In this document: in pieces, positions 1 through 8,679 of the stretch
Numbering within the stretch: the first letter of the stretch is position 1
Layout of the letters: each line of letters starts with the position of its first letter
DNA from: DATAUD01 sp036501665
Lineage (GTDB): Bacteria > Verrucomicrobiota > Verrucomicrobiia > Limisphaerales > Palsa-1400
Assembly (NCBI GenBank): GCA_036501665.1
Contig: DASXZW010000085.1
Coordinates: forward strand, 11,450 to 75,449
Reading direction: 5' to 3'
Length of the DNA: 64,000 bases
Made by a program: the position numbers and the translations under genes
Notes under the pieces: model-generated
Database searches by the model: none
What the model was told of the DNA's origin: nothing
What the model saw: only the letters and a program-made list of their open reading frames with translations

Positions 1-2
1 CT

Positions 3-257
3 CTTAGCGTCAGGCAAACTGAGGAATTGGTCGCATCGCTTCAACCGGATACGAATCGAAGCGGGGCGTCATCAAGTCGCGAGCGGATTTCCAATGTCGA
101 TGCGCACGTTGCCTCGATGCAGAATAAAATCCAGGAACGATTCGGGACGAAGGTTGTTCTTCATTATCGACAGGGGAAGGGCGCGATTGAAATCAAGTTT
201 TTTAATGATGATGATTTGGAGCGGATTTTGAAGGTGGCGGGAGTTGAGATATCATGA
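3..257 (+). CDS. parB: ParB chromosome-partitioning protein, C-terminal fragment (5' end outside window)
   Basis: The frame is open from base 3 and begins with LSVRQTEELV, the end of the ParB DNA-binding region, followed by a short variable linker and a ~45-residue C-terminal dimerisation domain containing KIQERFGTKV and KGAIEIKFFNDDDLERIL. ParB binds parS sites near the origin and works with ParA to segregate chromosomes. Only about 84 residues are inside the window, so the N-terminal ParA-stimulating and CTPase parts cannot be judged. The TTG at 27 is internal, not a start. The gene that follows starts about 40 bp downstream on the same strand. The family match is strong. Confidence 0.9.
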   Translation, partial: LSVRQTEELVASLQPDTNRSGASSSRERISNVDAHVASMQNKIQERFGTKVVLHYRQGKGAIEIKFFNDDDLERILKVAGVEIS

Positions 258-294
258 TTTTCCCACGGTGGGTTTTTAACGGTAAGAAATTCTA

Positions 295-1419
295 ATGAAC
301 ACACTTGATCTTCATGCGCAGTGCGCGCAAAAGCTGTTGGCCAGCGTCGGCAAGGCCGCTCAAATGAGCGCGTTCGTCGGGCTGGATGGGTTTGTGGATG
401 AAATTTTGCATGTGGTGGACAAACGCGAGAACGCGGAGGTCTATCATCGGCTGCCGACCATCGCGAAACTGGCTGACCGTCTTGCGGGGGCTGCGGGCAA
501 GAGCACGAATCTTGAGTTGGTCAACCAGATCACCAAACTTGGCGGGAATGGGCCGATCATGGCCAATGCGCTGGCCAGCTTTGGGATGAAGGTGACTTAC
601 CTGGGGAATCTTGGGTATCCGAACCTGCATCCGGTCTTTGCGGATTTTGCGAAGCGCGCGGAGATCCACAGCATTGCGGAACCCGGAACGACGGACGCTT
701 TGGAGTTCGAGGATGGCAAGGTCATGGTGGGCAAGCATGGTTCACTTAAGGAAGTCAATTGGGAGAATATCCAGCAACGCTTTGGCCACGAGCCGTTTGC
801 GGCGAAATTCGGGGCGTCTGACCTGGTGGGGTTCGTGAATTGGACGATGCTGCCTTACATGAGCAATATCTGGGAATCGATTATCAAGGAGATTTGTCCT
901 TCGATGAAATCGCCGCGGCGCACGATCTTTTTTGATTTGGCCGACCCGGAGAAAAGGACGAAGGAAGACATCCTGCGGGCGATGGAGTTGATCGGGAAGT
1001 TTGAACAGTATTTCAACGTCATCCTTGGGCTGAATGAAAAGGAAGCCCACGAAATTGGCGAAGTTTTTGGGCTGCGCGCGACGGGAACGACGCGGGAAGC
1101 GCTGGCGGACCTGGCATTGAGGATTGCCGCGAAATTGAAAGCGGGGACGCTGGTCATTCATCCTGTGACTTACGCGCTGGCTGTGACTGACCAAAAGGTG
1201 GCCATCGTTGATGGGCCATTTACCGCGAAACCGCTGATTACAACGGGAGCGGGCGACCATTTTAACTCCGGCTTTTGCCTCGGCAAATTGCTGGGATTGG
1301 ACAATGAAATGAGCGTCCTTACGGGCGTCACCACCAGCGGATATTACGTCCGCACCGCGCAAAGCCCGTCCATTGAGCAGATCGCGGCGATGATGATGGA
1401 AGAACCTGCGCAAAAATGA
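295..1419 (+). CDS. PfkB-family carbohydrate kinase
   Basis: A 374-residue protein with a PfkB/ribokinase fold. The N-terminal part has the substrate-side glycine region (LGGNGPIMANALASFG near residue 83), and the C-terminal ATP/anion-hole motif is GAGDHFNSGF near residue 317, with the catalytic Asp. It should phosphorylate a sugar or nucleoside-like substrate with ATP in the cytoplasm; the substrate cannot be read from the sequence. It starts with ATG 295 and its stop overlaps the deformylase start (ATGA at 1416-1419), so the two are translationally coupled. It is longer than a typical ribokinase (~310 aa) because of an expanded middle region. Confidence 0.85.
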   Translation: MNTLDLHAQCAQKLLASVGKAAQMSAFVGLDGFVDEILHVVDKRENAEVYHRLPTIAKLADRLAGAAGKSTNLELVNQITKLGGNGPIMANALASFGMKVTYLGNLGYPNLHPVFADFAKRAEIHSIAEPGTTDALEFEDGKVMVGKHGSLKEVNWENIQQRFGHEPFAAKFGASDLVGFVNWTMLPYMSNIWESIIKEICPSMKSPRRTIFFDLADPEKRTKEDILRAMELIGKFEQYFNVILGLNEKEAHEIGEVFGLRATGTTREALADLALRIAAKLKAGTLVIHPVTYALAVTDQKVAIVDGPFTAKPLITTGAGDHFNSGFCLGKLLGLDNEMSVLTGVTTSGYYVRTAQSPSIEQIAAMMMEEPAQK

Positions 1420-1988
1420 TCCTGGAAGTTGTTTACTACGGAAATCCCGTCCTCCGGCAACGCGGCGCGCGCATCGAAAAGATCACGCCGGAAATCCAAA
1501 AGCTGATTGAGGATATGTTTGACACGATGAAGGCGGCAAAGGGTGTCGGCCTCGCGGCGCAGCAGATCGGGCGGGCATTGCAATTGACGCTCATTGATGT
1601 GCGCGGCGTCACTGATCGGCCTTCCACGATCCAGCTTAACGGCAAGGATGCGGATGTGGCGGCGGCGATGCCGTTGGTATTGATCAATCCTGAGGTAAAA
1701 CCGGTCGGCGACCCTGAGGCGGGGACGGAAGGATGCCTGAGTTTCCCGGAAATTTTCGGGGAAATCAAACGGCCGGGTCGGGCGAACGTCACGGCGACGA
1801 ATGCCAAGGGCGAAAAGTTCCAATTTACCTGCTCAGGGTTGCTCGCGCGGGCGATTCAGCATGAGATGGATCATCTCAATGGAGTTTTATTTATTGACAG
1901 AATGTCACGCGCGGAAAAAGACGAATTGAAGCCGCAATTGGAAGAGATGCAGGCGAAGGCGAAGGCGGCGCTCAAGGCGGGGAAATAG
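1416..1988 (+). CDS. def: Peptide deformylase
   Basis: A 190-residue metal-dependent deformylase that removes the formyl group from the N-terminal methionine of nascent proteins. All three family motifs are present in order: GVGLAAQQIG (about residue 42), EGCLSFPE (about 104, metal-ligand Cys) and QHEMDHLNG (about 147, two metal-ligand His and the catalytic Glu). Length is normal for the type I enzyme, with a Lys/Ala-rich C-terminal tail. The start overlaps the stop of the PfkB kinase by 4 bp. No fmt gene is adjacent, although def is often next to fmt. Confidence 0.97.
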   Translation: MILEVVYYGNPVLRQRGARIEKITPEIQKLIEDMFDTMKAAKGVGLAAQQIGRALQLTLIDVRGVTDRPSTIQLNGKDADVAAAMPLVLINPEVKPVGDPEAGTEGCLSFPEIFGEIKRPGRANVTATNAKGEKFQFTCSGLLARAIQHEMDHLNGVLFIDRMSRAEKDELKPQLEEMQAKAKAALKAGK

Positions 1989-2136
1989 GGTGTTTTGGAA
2001 TTGCGGGTAGGAGCTAAGCGGTAATCCCCACTGAGGATTGGTGAGCACGCTAGCCCTAGCGGCAATGAGCGGTTCAACATCGCGACACCTGTCGCCACTT
2101 ACAACATTTAAATTCACTTGAATTTTTGAACCATCT

Positions 2137-2523
2137 GTGTTTCGTTGGGAGAGCCGTGCGGTAGGGATGGCGATGTTGCTATCGGTACCCGTCCGGTGTG
2201 AAAAGATAACGAAAGTTGTTATTATGCTAAGAGATACAAGTAAGTTTAAGTTTTTGGATTACGTCTATAATATCGGGAACACGGGTTTTGTGGTCGCACG
2301 TGGCTACTGGAATGGGGACACCAAACTTAGTTTGGCATGTCGGTGGGAAGAAGGGGATATCGGTTATCCGCAAACTTTTGGACACCCGCAATGGATGGTT
2401 CTCCCGGAAAATTTAACTCTTGATATTGTTGACGCACTCAGCCCCGCGCCTACCCTTGTAATGACATTGAAACCGCCGGTGGCGGTGGGGCGCATGGATG
2501 CTAACGCGACTGAGTTAGCCTAG
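2137..2523 (+). CDS. Hypothetical protein, start uncertain
   Basis: An open frame of up to 128 codons from GTG 2137. In-frame ATGs at 2167, 2173 and 2224 are alternatives, and none has a good ribosome-binding site. The part from 2224 (FKFLDYVYNIGNTGFVVARG onward) looks protein-like: mixed composition, aromatic and charged residues, no repeats. No family was recognised. Base composition is lower in GC than the neighbours, consistent with the accessory stretch up to about 4.8 kb. A strong hairpin-plus-T terminator begins 14 bp after the stop, which supports this being a real transcribed gene. Confidence 0.4.
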   Translation: MFRWESRAVGMAMLLSVPVRCEKITKVVIMLRDTSKFKFLDYVYNIGNTGFVVARGYWNGDTKLSLACRWEEGDIGYPQTFGHPQWMVLPENLTLDIVDALSPAPTLVMTLKPPVAVGRMDANATELA

Positions 2524-2536
2524 AGTATTGGACTAG

Positions 2537-2575
2537 CCGTGTGCCGAGACATTATGATTTCGGCGCACGGTTTTT
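2537..2575 (+). terminator. Rho-independent terminator after the 2.1-2.5 kb gene
   Basis: The arms CCGTGTGCCGA (2537-2547) and TCGGCGCACGG (2560-2570) form an 11-bp stem with one G-T wobble and a 12-nt loop. A run of five T (2571-2575) follows directly. It lies 14 bp beyond the stop of the upstream frame, in the right orientation to end plus-strand transcription. Confidence 0.85.
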
Positions 2576-2667
2576 AGCCAGTAGGAGGTAGTCACTCAAT
2601 GGCGGTGGCGTGTCAAGCTTTTGACAACGGGATTGCGACTAATGTTGGTCGTTCAGAAGTAACCGCG

Positions 2668-3187
2668 CTAACGAATCTTCGAGATCGTAATATCGCCAGT
2701 TACTATTTGCTCTGAACCAGTAAAAATTTCCGTGAATTTGTAGCCGTTGCCGTATGGTTTAGGCTCGTCCTCGCTAAACCAAGTGTCCGGATTTACTCCA
2801 AATGCGTTTACCTGCCGGGTTATCATGTAATGAACATTAGGAGGAAGTGTGGCCGTCCCCGATTGATTCTGACCGTCGGACTGCGTAGCCCTAACTACAC
2901 TAGCAGTCTTGCCATCTGGATTGAGAATTACATCCCAGGATCCATCAATTGGATACCCATACTTTTGCAAAACAAAGGCCTTTTGTTGAGGGGTAAGCTC
3001 GACTACGTGCTGTTGGCCGTCTTGAACAATGTTCGTTTGAATGGGTGGCAAGATGGGCGGTGTCGAACTGTTCGCAGTAATGGTAGAGGCGGGCTGCGTT
3101 TGATCGTCTCTTGCCGGGCCACAGCCCGCCGGCGAAGACGCATGATGTGACGAAAACGATTGGCAATGTAAAGTTCCAGTTTGTCAT
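2668..3187 (-). pseudogene. Putative lipoprotein gene interrupted by a single-base frameshift
   Basis: Two minus-strand frames join into one plausible lipoprotein. The first starts at ATG 3187 and encodes MTNWNFTLPIVFVTSCVFAG, a hydrophobic signal peptide. The second frame reads GCGPARDDQTQPAS, a Ser/Thr/Pro-rich spacer typical after a lipobox cysteine, and continues without a stop to 2668. Removing one G from the GGCGGGC tract (plus-strand 3126-3133) would give a continuous protein of about 172 residues with the lipobox-like FAGGC. The C-terminal 127 residues contain LTPQQKAFVLQKYGY and have no recognised family. It may be a true pseudogene, a sequencing error, or an intact 127-aa protein starting at TTG 3051. 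Confidence 0.45.
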
Positions 3188-3520
3188 GCCTGTCCAAAAA
3201 GTAACGTTCCTGCGTTCCGTAATCAATTCAATTGGTTTTGAGTCAACCGCATTCCGCTGCTGGTTATCGTGTGATGGTAGGGCTTTTTGTCGATTTGTGC
3301 TAGAATTTGTGCTAATTTCGTCAAAAAACCCCGGCTTTTCGCAACACGAGAAGAAACCGATGAAAAGTGAAAAAAACCAATAAAATCAACGGTTTTGTGC
3401 GTGTGGCGAGTGACGGATTGTAATCGTTTGAAATAGCCTAAAGTGGAATGTTAAGTCCTGAGCGATCCTCTGGGTTACAGTGGGTCCTTCCTATCAAATC
3501 AAATCGAAAGTAACATTTTT

Positions 3521-3680
3521 GGAGGGAATAAGATGCTCGCGTTGGCTCGCCGCGCTTTGCGCGAAAGTGAGGGAAGGAATTGGATGTTTACCCGGGGCTT
3601 GCCAGCCCGTCAAAAGCACGGTCTGGCCGCCCCGGGCTATTATCGGGTCGCCCTTTCAGGGCTTTTATCAGATTTACCCG
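3521..3680. repeat. Dispersed repeat element, copy A (left of toxin-antitoxin pair)
   Basis: Bases 3521-3598 match 4265-4338 with few differences (shared blocks include GATGCTCGCG, GGAATTGGATGTTTACC). The element continues as a GC-rich inverted repeat (CCCGGGGC near 3592, GCCCCGGG near 3631) and a small GCCCTTTCAGGGC hairpin near 3652. The rest of the gap 3188-3705 holds no convincing gene or promoter. Confidence 0.7.
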
Positions 3681-3705
3681 TACAGTGGAGTAAATAATTG
3701 ACGCT

Positions 3706-4005
3706 TTATTTACGTTTTTTTAGTTGAGCCGGGTTGCGGCTGGTATGAAACACCGAGAGGATTACGATTCGTTGCGTTTCAATCAGGAAATGGATCACGA
3801 ACGGGAATCGTCGAACGATGACTGCGCGGCGCACTTCGCCTCTGATTAACGGAAACAATTCAGGGTTGGCGGCAATGCGGTCAAAATGATGCTGAATCAC
3901 CAGACGAAATTCTTTTCCCAACCCCTTGCGCTGGCTCTCGTACCATTCGATGGCGTCGCCAAACTCACTTTCCGCAGTGCGGCGAAGAACAAGACCGCGT
4001 TTCAT
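3706..4005 (-). CDS. RelE/ParE-family toxin of a type II toxin-antitoxin pair
   Basis: A 99-residue basic protein with the RelE/ParE fold signature: RRTAESEFGDAIEWYESQ at the N terminus, the middle block RIAANPELFP, and the C-terminal beta strands VRRAVIVRRFPFVIHFLIE ending in VFHTSRNP. RelE-type members cut mRNA on the ribosome and ParE-type members poison gyrase; the sequence alone does not separate the two, but the FPFVIHF block is typical of the ParE-like group. Its start overlaps the stop of the upstream antitoxin at 4005. It would normally be co-repressed by the antitoxin or complex. Confidence 0.88.
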   Translation of the reverse strand: MKRGLVLRRTAESEFGDAIEWYESQRKGLGKEFRLVIQHHFDRIAANPELFPLIRGEVRRAVIVRRFPFVIHFLIETQRIVILSVFHTSRNPAQLKKRK

Positions 4006-4223
4006 TAGCGGTATTTCGCATCAAGCTTCTTATTGACTTCTTCCCAGGAGACGATGTCGTCGGGGTTTTGGAGGTGGTCTTGGAGGCGTTGGTCGATCAG
4101 TTCGGCTTCGCCAGGTGCCAGTTCTTTTGAGTTGAGAACTTCGTTCCAAAGGTCGCGGCACAAGGCAATTCGTTCCACCAGCGGGAGCGCCCGGCTTTCT
4201 TTCAGGATCAAGTCCGAACTCAT
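4005..4223 (-). CDS. Addiction-module antitoxin (TIGR02574-like)
   Basis: A short acidic helical protein with LPLVERIALCRDLWNEV and the C-terminal SWEEVNKKLDAKYR, characteristic of the putative addiction-module component family that pairs with RelE/ParE toxins. The start chosen is ATG 4223 (72 residues); the frame also has a TTG 12 codons earlier at 4259. Stop and toxin start overlap, as expected for a coupled antitoxin-first operon. The pair sits between two copies of one repeat element (3521-3600 and 4265-4340), suggesting it moved as a cassette. Confidence 0.85.
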   Translation of the reverse strand: MSSDLILKESRALPLVERIALCRDLWNEVLNSKELAPGEAELIDQRLQDHLQNPDDIVSWEEVNKKLDAKYR

Positions 4224-4264
4224 GGTTAATACGGTATCAGATGAGGCGATGGTGGTCAATGGAA

Positions 4265-4368
4265 GGAGGGAAGATGCTCGCGGTGGCGCGCCGCGCTATG
4301 CGCGGAAGTGAGGGAGGGAATTGGATGTTTACCTGGGGTAGCCCTCTGGGAATCGGGCAACCCCAGGC
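4265..4368. repeat. Dispersed repeat element, copy B (right of toxin-antitoxin pair)
   Basis: Bases 4265-4338 are a direct repeat of 3521-3598. As in copy A, the shared block is followed by a GC-rich inverted repeat (CCTGGGGT near 4333 with ACCCCAGG near 4360), but the loop sequences differ. Both copies therefore share an architecture, not just one short motif. Confidence 0.7.
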
Positions 4369-4413
4369 TGAATTATTTTTCCCCCGTTGGGGAAATGAAG
4401 GGGCAATCTCGCA

Positions 4414-4427
4414 CGATTATATAATCG
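4414..4427. promoter_or_regulatory. Perfect 14-bp palindrome, possible operator
   Basis: CGATTATATAATCG is a perfect inverted repeat, with further GC pairs outside one mismatch on each side. It lies in the gene-free stretch 4369-4859 upstream of the secreted repeat protein and could be a repressor site or an AT-rich promoter part. No partner regulator is adjacent. Confidence 0.3.
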
Positions 4428-4476
4428 CGCACACTTTGGTAACATTACGGAAGCGGCATCTCGCGGATTTCAGACC

Positions 4477-4550
4477 GAAATATTTGTGGCGGAGCGGCAG
4501 GGCGAATTCGTTCGCAAATCAAAGAGGGAAATATTGTGGCGGAGCGGAAG
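4477..4550. repeat. Short direct repeat, two copies 51 bp apart
   Basis: GAAATATT(T)GTGGCGGAGCGG occurs at 4477-4500 and again at 4528-4550, differing by one inserted T and one base near the end. It lies about 310 bp upstream of the secreted repeat protein. The remainder of 4369-4859 shows no credible gene. Confidence 0.5.
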
Positions 4551-4859
4551 AGTCGGCACAATTCAAGAGATGCAACGCAGAACTGGTGCAGACAGCACAA
4601 TATAAGAGCGGCAGTGCATAGCAGCGCTGCCGCGCTGGCAAATTGGCCGAACCGGTCGGTGTTGCTGGTTTTGATCATTTGAGTTTCTGATCGCGTAGGA
4701 CTGTGTGCATGTGTGAAGGGTGTTGGCTGGCAATGCAGATGATTTGTCCACAGGCAAGGAGCATTGGGGCGGTGGTTGGCGATGTAAAAATTCTGTTTAT
4801 CTTGACTTGATGTGGTGACTCGTACATAAAGGCGAACTGCTTTAAGCAAAGGCGCACAT

Positions 4860-6563
4860 ATGAAGCGAAATTCCACTTTATGGTCCATTGTAGTTGTGCA
4901 AGCGGTTCTGCTCCAAGCACTCACCGGCACGGTGAGCCACGCCGGAAACATCATTAAGCTGGCCGAATCCGGAGATTTCGAGCCCGGCAGCACGAATAAT
5001 GTGTACTCAGAGATCAGCGAATCTCCCACGTTGAATGATGCAGGCCAGGTTTCGTTTAATAGTGACCTGAGAGACAGTGGATTCTTGCAGGGTTACGGCA
5101 TTTATCTCGCCGATGGAAAAAGCGTCACCACCGTGGCGCATGTGGGTCAACCCATGCCCGATTTGAATGGAAATTTCTATTCATTCTACGATCTGGTCGC
5201 TCTCAACAGCACGAGCCAGGTGTTTCAAGCCAATTTAAGGGGCACGCTTGGCGGCGGCGACGACGATACGGGTATTTACCAATTCAATTCAGGGGGCCTG
5301 ACGCAATTGGCGCGCGAAGGTTACGCCACTCCAGACGGCAATGGCATTTTTAAGAGCCTTGATAATGTCCCGGTACGAATCAACCGCAGCGGCCAAACAG
5401 CATTCAGTTGCACGACGACAAGTCCCAAACAGGTTTACGTGATCTATCGATCCACCGACGCCGTGCTCACGGTAATGGCATTCGCCAAAGAAGCATCGCC
5501 GGATGGCAATGGGCAGCTCTATTCCTTCAGCGATCCTGCATTGAACAACAATGGAGAAGTTGCGTTTTATTCGTCACTTCTGTCCACCAACGGCAGCACG
5601 GAGGGGTTTTTCAAGTCGGATGGCAATGCGGTTACGGTGCTGGCGCGCTATGGTCAAATCGTTCCCAATGGCAATGGAACTTTCAGTTCATTCCGAGAGA
5701 CCACTCCGGCATTCAATGATAATGGCCAAATCGCATTCGAAAGCGCTCTGGGAGGCACCACCGGAGGTTCGACCGATAACGCCGGCCTCTATAGATCGGA
5801 TGGCGTAACCATGACCGAAGTGGCACGGAAAGGGCAGTTTGTGCCGGGCGGCAATGGCAGATTCCTGGATTTTGGAAACACGGATGTTGTCGCCATCAAC
5901 AATCGCGGCCAGGTGGCATTTTTCGCGGATTTAACGGGCACGACGGGAGGCACCGGCGATAACGCGGCGATCTGTCTAGCCGATGGCGCCAGCATCATCC
6001 AAGTCGTCCGCAAAGGCCAGGCGGCTCCAGATGGCAATGGCGTCTTTTCTGGATTTGGCTATCCATCCATCAATAACAAAGGCCAGGTGGCCTTCACCGC
6101 CACGCTGACTGGCACGTCTCGCGGCACCCTAGATAACCAGGGAATTTTTTTGGCAGATCCGTCGCTTGGCATTCTGCAAGTAGTCCGTTCAGGTTTGATG
6201 GTCGGCGGGGAAACGTTATCGAATCCAGAGTTTCTTTATGGCCCGAATTTTGGAGGTCTCACCGGTTTGAATGACAACGGCCAAATGGCCTTCTGGGCGG
6301 GCCTGAACGGAAATTACGCCGTTTTCTTATGGAGCCTGCCTGAAATTATATCCGTCGCGAGAGTCAGCAACGACGTCCTCGTTACGGTGCAAGCCGTCGG
6401 GGGAACGACTAATTATGTGCAAGCCACTTCGACTCTCGGCTCCAGTTTCACGGACATTGCCAGCGTTGTCCTTCCAGGCTCGGGTCTGGTGACAACAAAC
6501 GTGCTGGACACGGGTGGCGCCACCAATACTGGACGCTACTATCGCATACGGCAGTTGCCTTAA
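4860..6563 (+). CDS. Secreted NxxGxxAF-repeat protein
   Basis: A 567-residue protein with a signal peptide (residues 1-28, hydrophobic core SIVVVQAVLLQAL, probable cleavage after SHA). The body is at least seven ~60-residue repeats, each carrying NxxGxxAF (seen as NDAGQVSF, NRSGQTAF, NNNGEVAF, NDNGQIAF, NNRGQVAF, NNKGQVAF, NDNGQMAF) and a DGNGxF/GTTGG pattern, suggesting a beta-propeller-like extracellular protein. The C-terminal ~70 residues, ending TGRYYRIRQLP, resemble the small beta domain that ends many Verrucomicrobia and Planctomycetes exported proteins. No catalytic motif is visible, so the function is unknown. ATG 4860 is preceded by a weak AAGG. Confidence 0.8.
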   Translation: MKRNSTLWSIVVVQAVLLQALTGTVSHAGNIIKLAESGDFEPGSTNNVYSEISESPTLNDAGQVSFNSDLRDSGFLQGYGIYLADGKSVTTVAHVGQPMPDLNGNFYSFYDLVALNSTSQVFQANLRGTLGGGDDDTGIYQFNSGGLTQLAREGYATPDGNGIFKSLDNVPVRINRSGQTAFSCTTTSPKQVYVIYRSTDAVLTVMAFAKEASPDGNGQLYSFSDPALNNNGEVAFYSSLLSTNGSTEGFFKSDGNAVTVLARYGQIVPNGNGTFSSFRETTPAFNDNGQIAFESALGGTTGGSTDNAGLYRSDGVTMTEVARKGQFVPGGNGRFLDFGNTDVVAINNRGQVAFFADLTGTTGGTGDNAAICLADGASIIQVVRKGQAAPDGNGVFSGFGYPSINNKGQVAFTATLTGTSRGTLDNQGIFLADPSLGILQVVRSGLMVGGETLSNPEFLYGPNFGGLTGLNDNGQMAFWAGLNGNYAVFLWSLPEIISVARVSNDVLVTVQAVGGTTNYVQATSTLGSSFTDIASVVLPGSGLVTTNVLDTGGATNTGRYYRIRQLP

Positions 6564-6667
6564 GTACTGATGGAGCATAAATAGGGGAGGATAGTGACAT
6601 TGCGGTCTTTGTTGGACTGCACTCATTCCAAGCGGCAGGAATAATTCATATTTGCAATGGTCGAAGT

Positions 6668-8389
6668 TTAACGCGGGCCGGCGGATCCCGGATTGAATCC
6701 GGGGCCGAGGAGGATTTGGCCGGGGCGGGAGTCGGTGATTTTTCCGTTGTCCACGACGAGCGCGCCGTTGACGGCGACGTAGGGGATGCCGGTGGAATAG
6801 TGGATTGGGTCGGCGTAGGTGGAATGGACGGCAACGTTCGCCAGATCGAAGGCGACGATGTCGGCGGCCATTCCTTCACGGAGCAGACCGCGATCAAAGA
6901 GGTGGGCGCGCGCGGCCCCGAGGGATGTCATTTTTCGGACGGCTTCTTCGAGCGGGAGCAGTTTTTCGTCGCGGACGTATTTGGAAAGAATTTGCGCCGT
7001 GGATGCCCAGCCGCGCGGGTGGGATTTTTCCTGCGAGAAAATTCCGTCCTCAGCCTCGGCGGCGGAATCGGTGCAGAAGGCGACGAGGCGATGCTTTAAC
7101 GCGGCGCGAACGTCGTCTTCGTTCATGACGAAGATGATGTTTTGGGAGGCACCCTTGTCAGCTATAATAAAATCCATCAAGGCATCGACGGGGTCTTTTT
7201 TTTGTTCGGCGGCAATTTCGGCGATGGTCATGCCTTCGTACTTTTTGAGATTGGGATTGAGGACGGTGGCGATCATCACGCCGGTCGGGCCGCCCGCGCC
7301 GAGGTATTCGTTTTCCCATTTGTCGGTGCCGTTGAGGATGTCGTTGCGGGCGCGCTGGCGTTGGACGGGATCGGCAAGGCGGGATAGGAGTTTGTCGGTG
7401 CCGCCTTCCTGCATCCACTCGGGCATATTGGCAACGATGCCATTTTCGGCGGCGCTCCAGGGATATTGATTGGCGGCGACGTCGAGGCCTTCGGCGCGGG
7501 CTTTTTCGATTCTGTCAAGCACATGGGGCATTCGGCCCCAGTTGGATTTGTGGGAGGTTTTGAGGTGCCAGATGTTGGCGGGGATATGGGCTTCGCGGGC
7601 GATGCGGAAAACTTCGTCGAGGGAGGCGTCGATCTGGTCGGACTCGGAGCGTTGGTGTGTGAAGTAGATTCCGCCGTAGCGCGCGGCGACTTTGGCCATC
7701 GCGATGATTTCTTCGGTGGAATTGTACATATCCGGGACATATTCCAACGCGGTGGAGACACCGAGGACGCCTTCGCGCATGGATTGATCGACGATGGCTT
7801 GCATTTTTTCGAGTTCATCGGGGGTGGCGCGGCGGTTTTGCTCGCCAATGACCAGCGAGCGAACGGTCCCCAAGCCGACGCAGGTGCCGAGGTTGATCGC
7901 TGCGCCTTTTCGGCGGAAGGCGGCGAAGTAGCCGGTGAAATTGGTCCAATCGGGGCGGACGCCGTAGCGTTTCCAGGTATCTTCGCCGGCGGAGATTACG
8001 CTCGGTTTGGTGGGGGCGATTGAGGAGCCTTCGCCGGTGATTTCCGTGGTGATTCCCTGGGTGATTTTCGACGCGGCGCGGGGATCGACGAGGACGTTGT
8101 ATTCGGATTGGCCGAGGAGGTCGATGAAGCCGGGTGTGACGGTGAGGGAACGGGCGTCAATGCGGCGTTTGGCGGCGGTTTTGCGATTTTCTGAGAGTGT
8201 GCCGATGCCTGAAATGTGGCCGTCGCGCACGGCAACATCGCCGCGGAAGCCGGGTGAGCCAGAACCATCAACAACCAAACCCCCTTCGAAGATGAGGTCG
8301 TCGGGCTGGGCAGCGGCTTGGGCGGAGTTGAGGAAAAGGAAGGTCGAAAGCGAAATCGCCAGCGCAAGGGTGCGGAGGAATTTGTTCAT
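6668..8389 (-). CDS. Exported D-aminoacylase-like amidohydrolase (N-acyl-D-amino-acid deacylase family)
   Basis: A 573-residue protein from ATG 8389, with signal peptide MNKFLRTLALAISLSTFLFL and cleavage near AQA. The amidohydrolase core follows: DLIFEGGLVVDGSG at the start of the beta sandwich, TPGFIDLLGQSEYN where the metal-binding loop should be, THQRSES and IWHLKTSHKSNWG carrying later His ligands, and a late Asp in CTDSAAEAEDG. The classic HxH pair after PGFID is replaced by LLGQSEY, so metal binding must differ from textbook D-aminoacylases. The annotated deacylase activity is therefore a family-level guess. The frame extends to TTG/ATG codons further upstream, but the signal peptide fixes the start. 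Confidence 0.85.
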   Translation of the reverse strand: MNKFLRTLALAISLSTFLFLNSAQAAAQPDDLIFEGGLVVDGSGSPGFRGDVAVRDGHISGIGTLSENRKTAAKRRIDARSLTVTPGFIDLLGQSEYNVLVDPRAASKITQGITTEITGEGSSIAPTKPSVISAGEDTWKRYGVRPDWTNFTGYFAAFRRKGAAINLGTCVGLGTVRSLVIGEQNRRATPDELEKMQAIVDQSMREGVLGVSTALEYVPDMYNSTEEIIAMAKVAARYGGIYFTHQRSESDQIDASLDEVFRIAREAHIPANIWHLKTSHKSNWGRMPHVLDRIEKARAEGLDVAANQYPWSAAENGIVANMPEWMQEGGTDKLLSRLADPVQRQRARNDILNGTDKWENEYLGAGGPTGVMIATVLNPNLKKYEGMTIAEIAAEQKKDPVDALMDFIIADKGASQNIIFVMNEDDVRAALKHRLVAFCTDSAAEAEDGIFSQEKSHPRGWASTAQILSKYVRDEKLLPLEEAVRKMTSLGAARAHLFDRGLLREGMAADIVAFDLANVAVHSTYADPIHYSTGIPYVAVNGALVVDNGKITDSRPGQILLGPGFNPGSAGPR

Positions 8390-8602
8390 CTTTCGTAGTG
8401 GCGCACAGAATCGACGGCTGCTTCCAGCGCAATGGATGGGACTTTGCCCGTCCAAACCTTGAGTTTGTCCCTTTTCACGATTTTGCCCCGATTTGGTATA
8501 GTCCTAATGCGTCCGGTTGTGTCCATTTTCGGGGTAGCCATTGCGTGATAATTGTGGCTGATTGAACATGTTATTGCAAGGGACAGCTCCCCGATCCTTC
8601 GC

Positions 8603-8628
8603 GGACGCCTCGGCGAGGCGTCCCTACC
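8603..8628 (+). repeat. REP-like hairpin element, CTACC family
   Basis: Stem GGACGCCT / AGGCGTCC with loop CGGCG, followed by CTACC. Further copies with the same design are at 24087, 28300 and 43594, and variants at 12794, 16420 and 24058, all in plus orientation. The gap 8390-8679 holds nothing else recognised. Confidence 0.8.
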
Positions 8629-8679
8629 TTGGACGGCGCTTGCGTTGGGAACGGAGATTGCTTTATCCTCGATCTTACA

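Noticed and set aside
4477..4550. Start of a CRISPR array
   Set aside because: Only two copies, no third repeat or spacer, and no cas gene nearby.
4241..4621. A 126-codon plus-strand frame past the antitoxin
   Set aside because: It runs through the repeat element and both small direct repeats and reads as low-complexity Arg/Gly/Ala, without a family or ribosome site.
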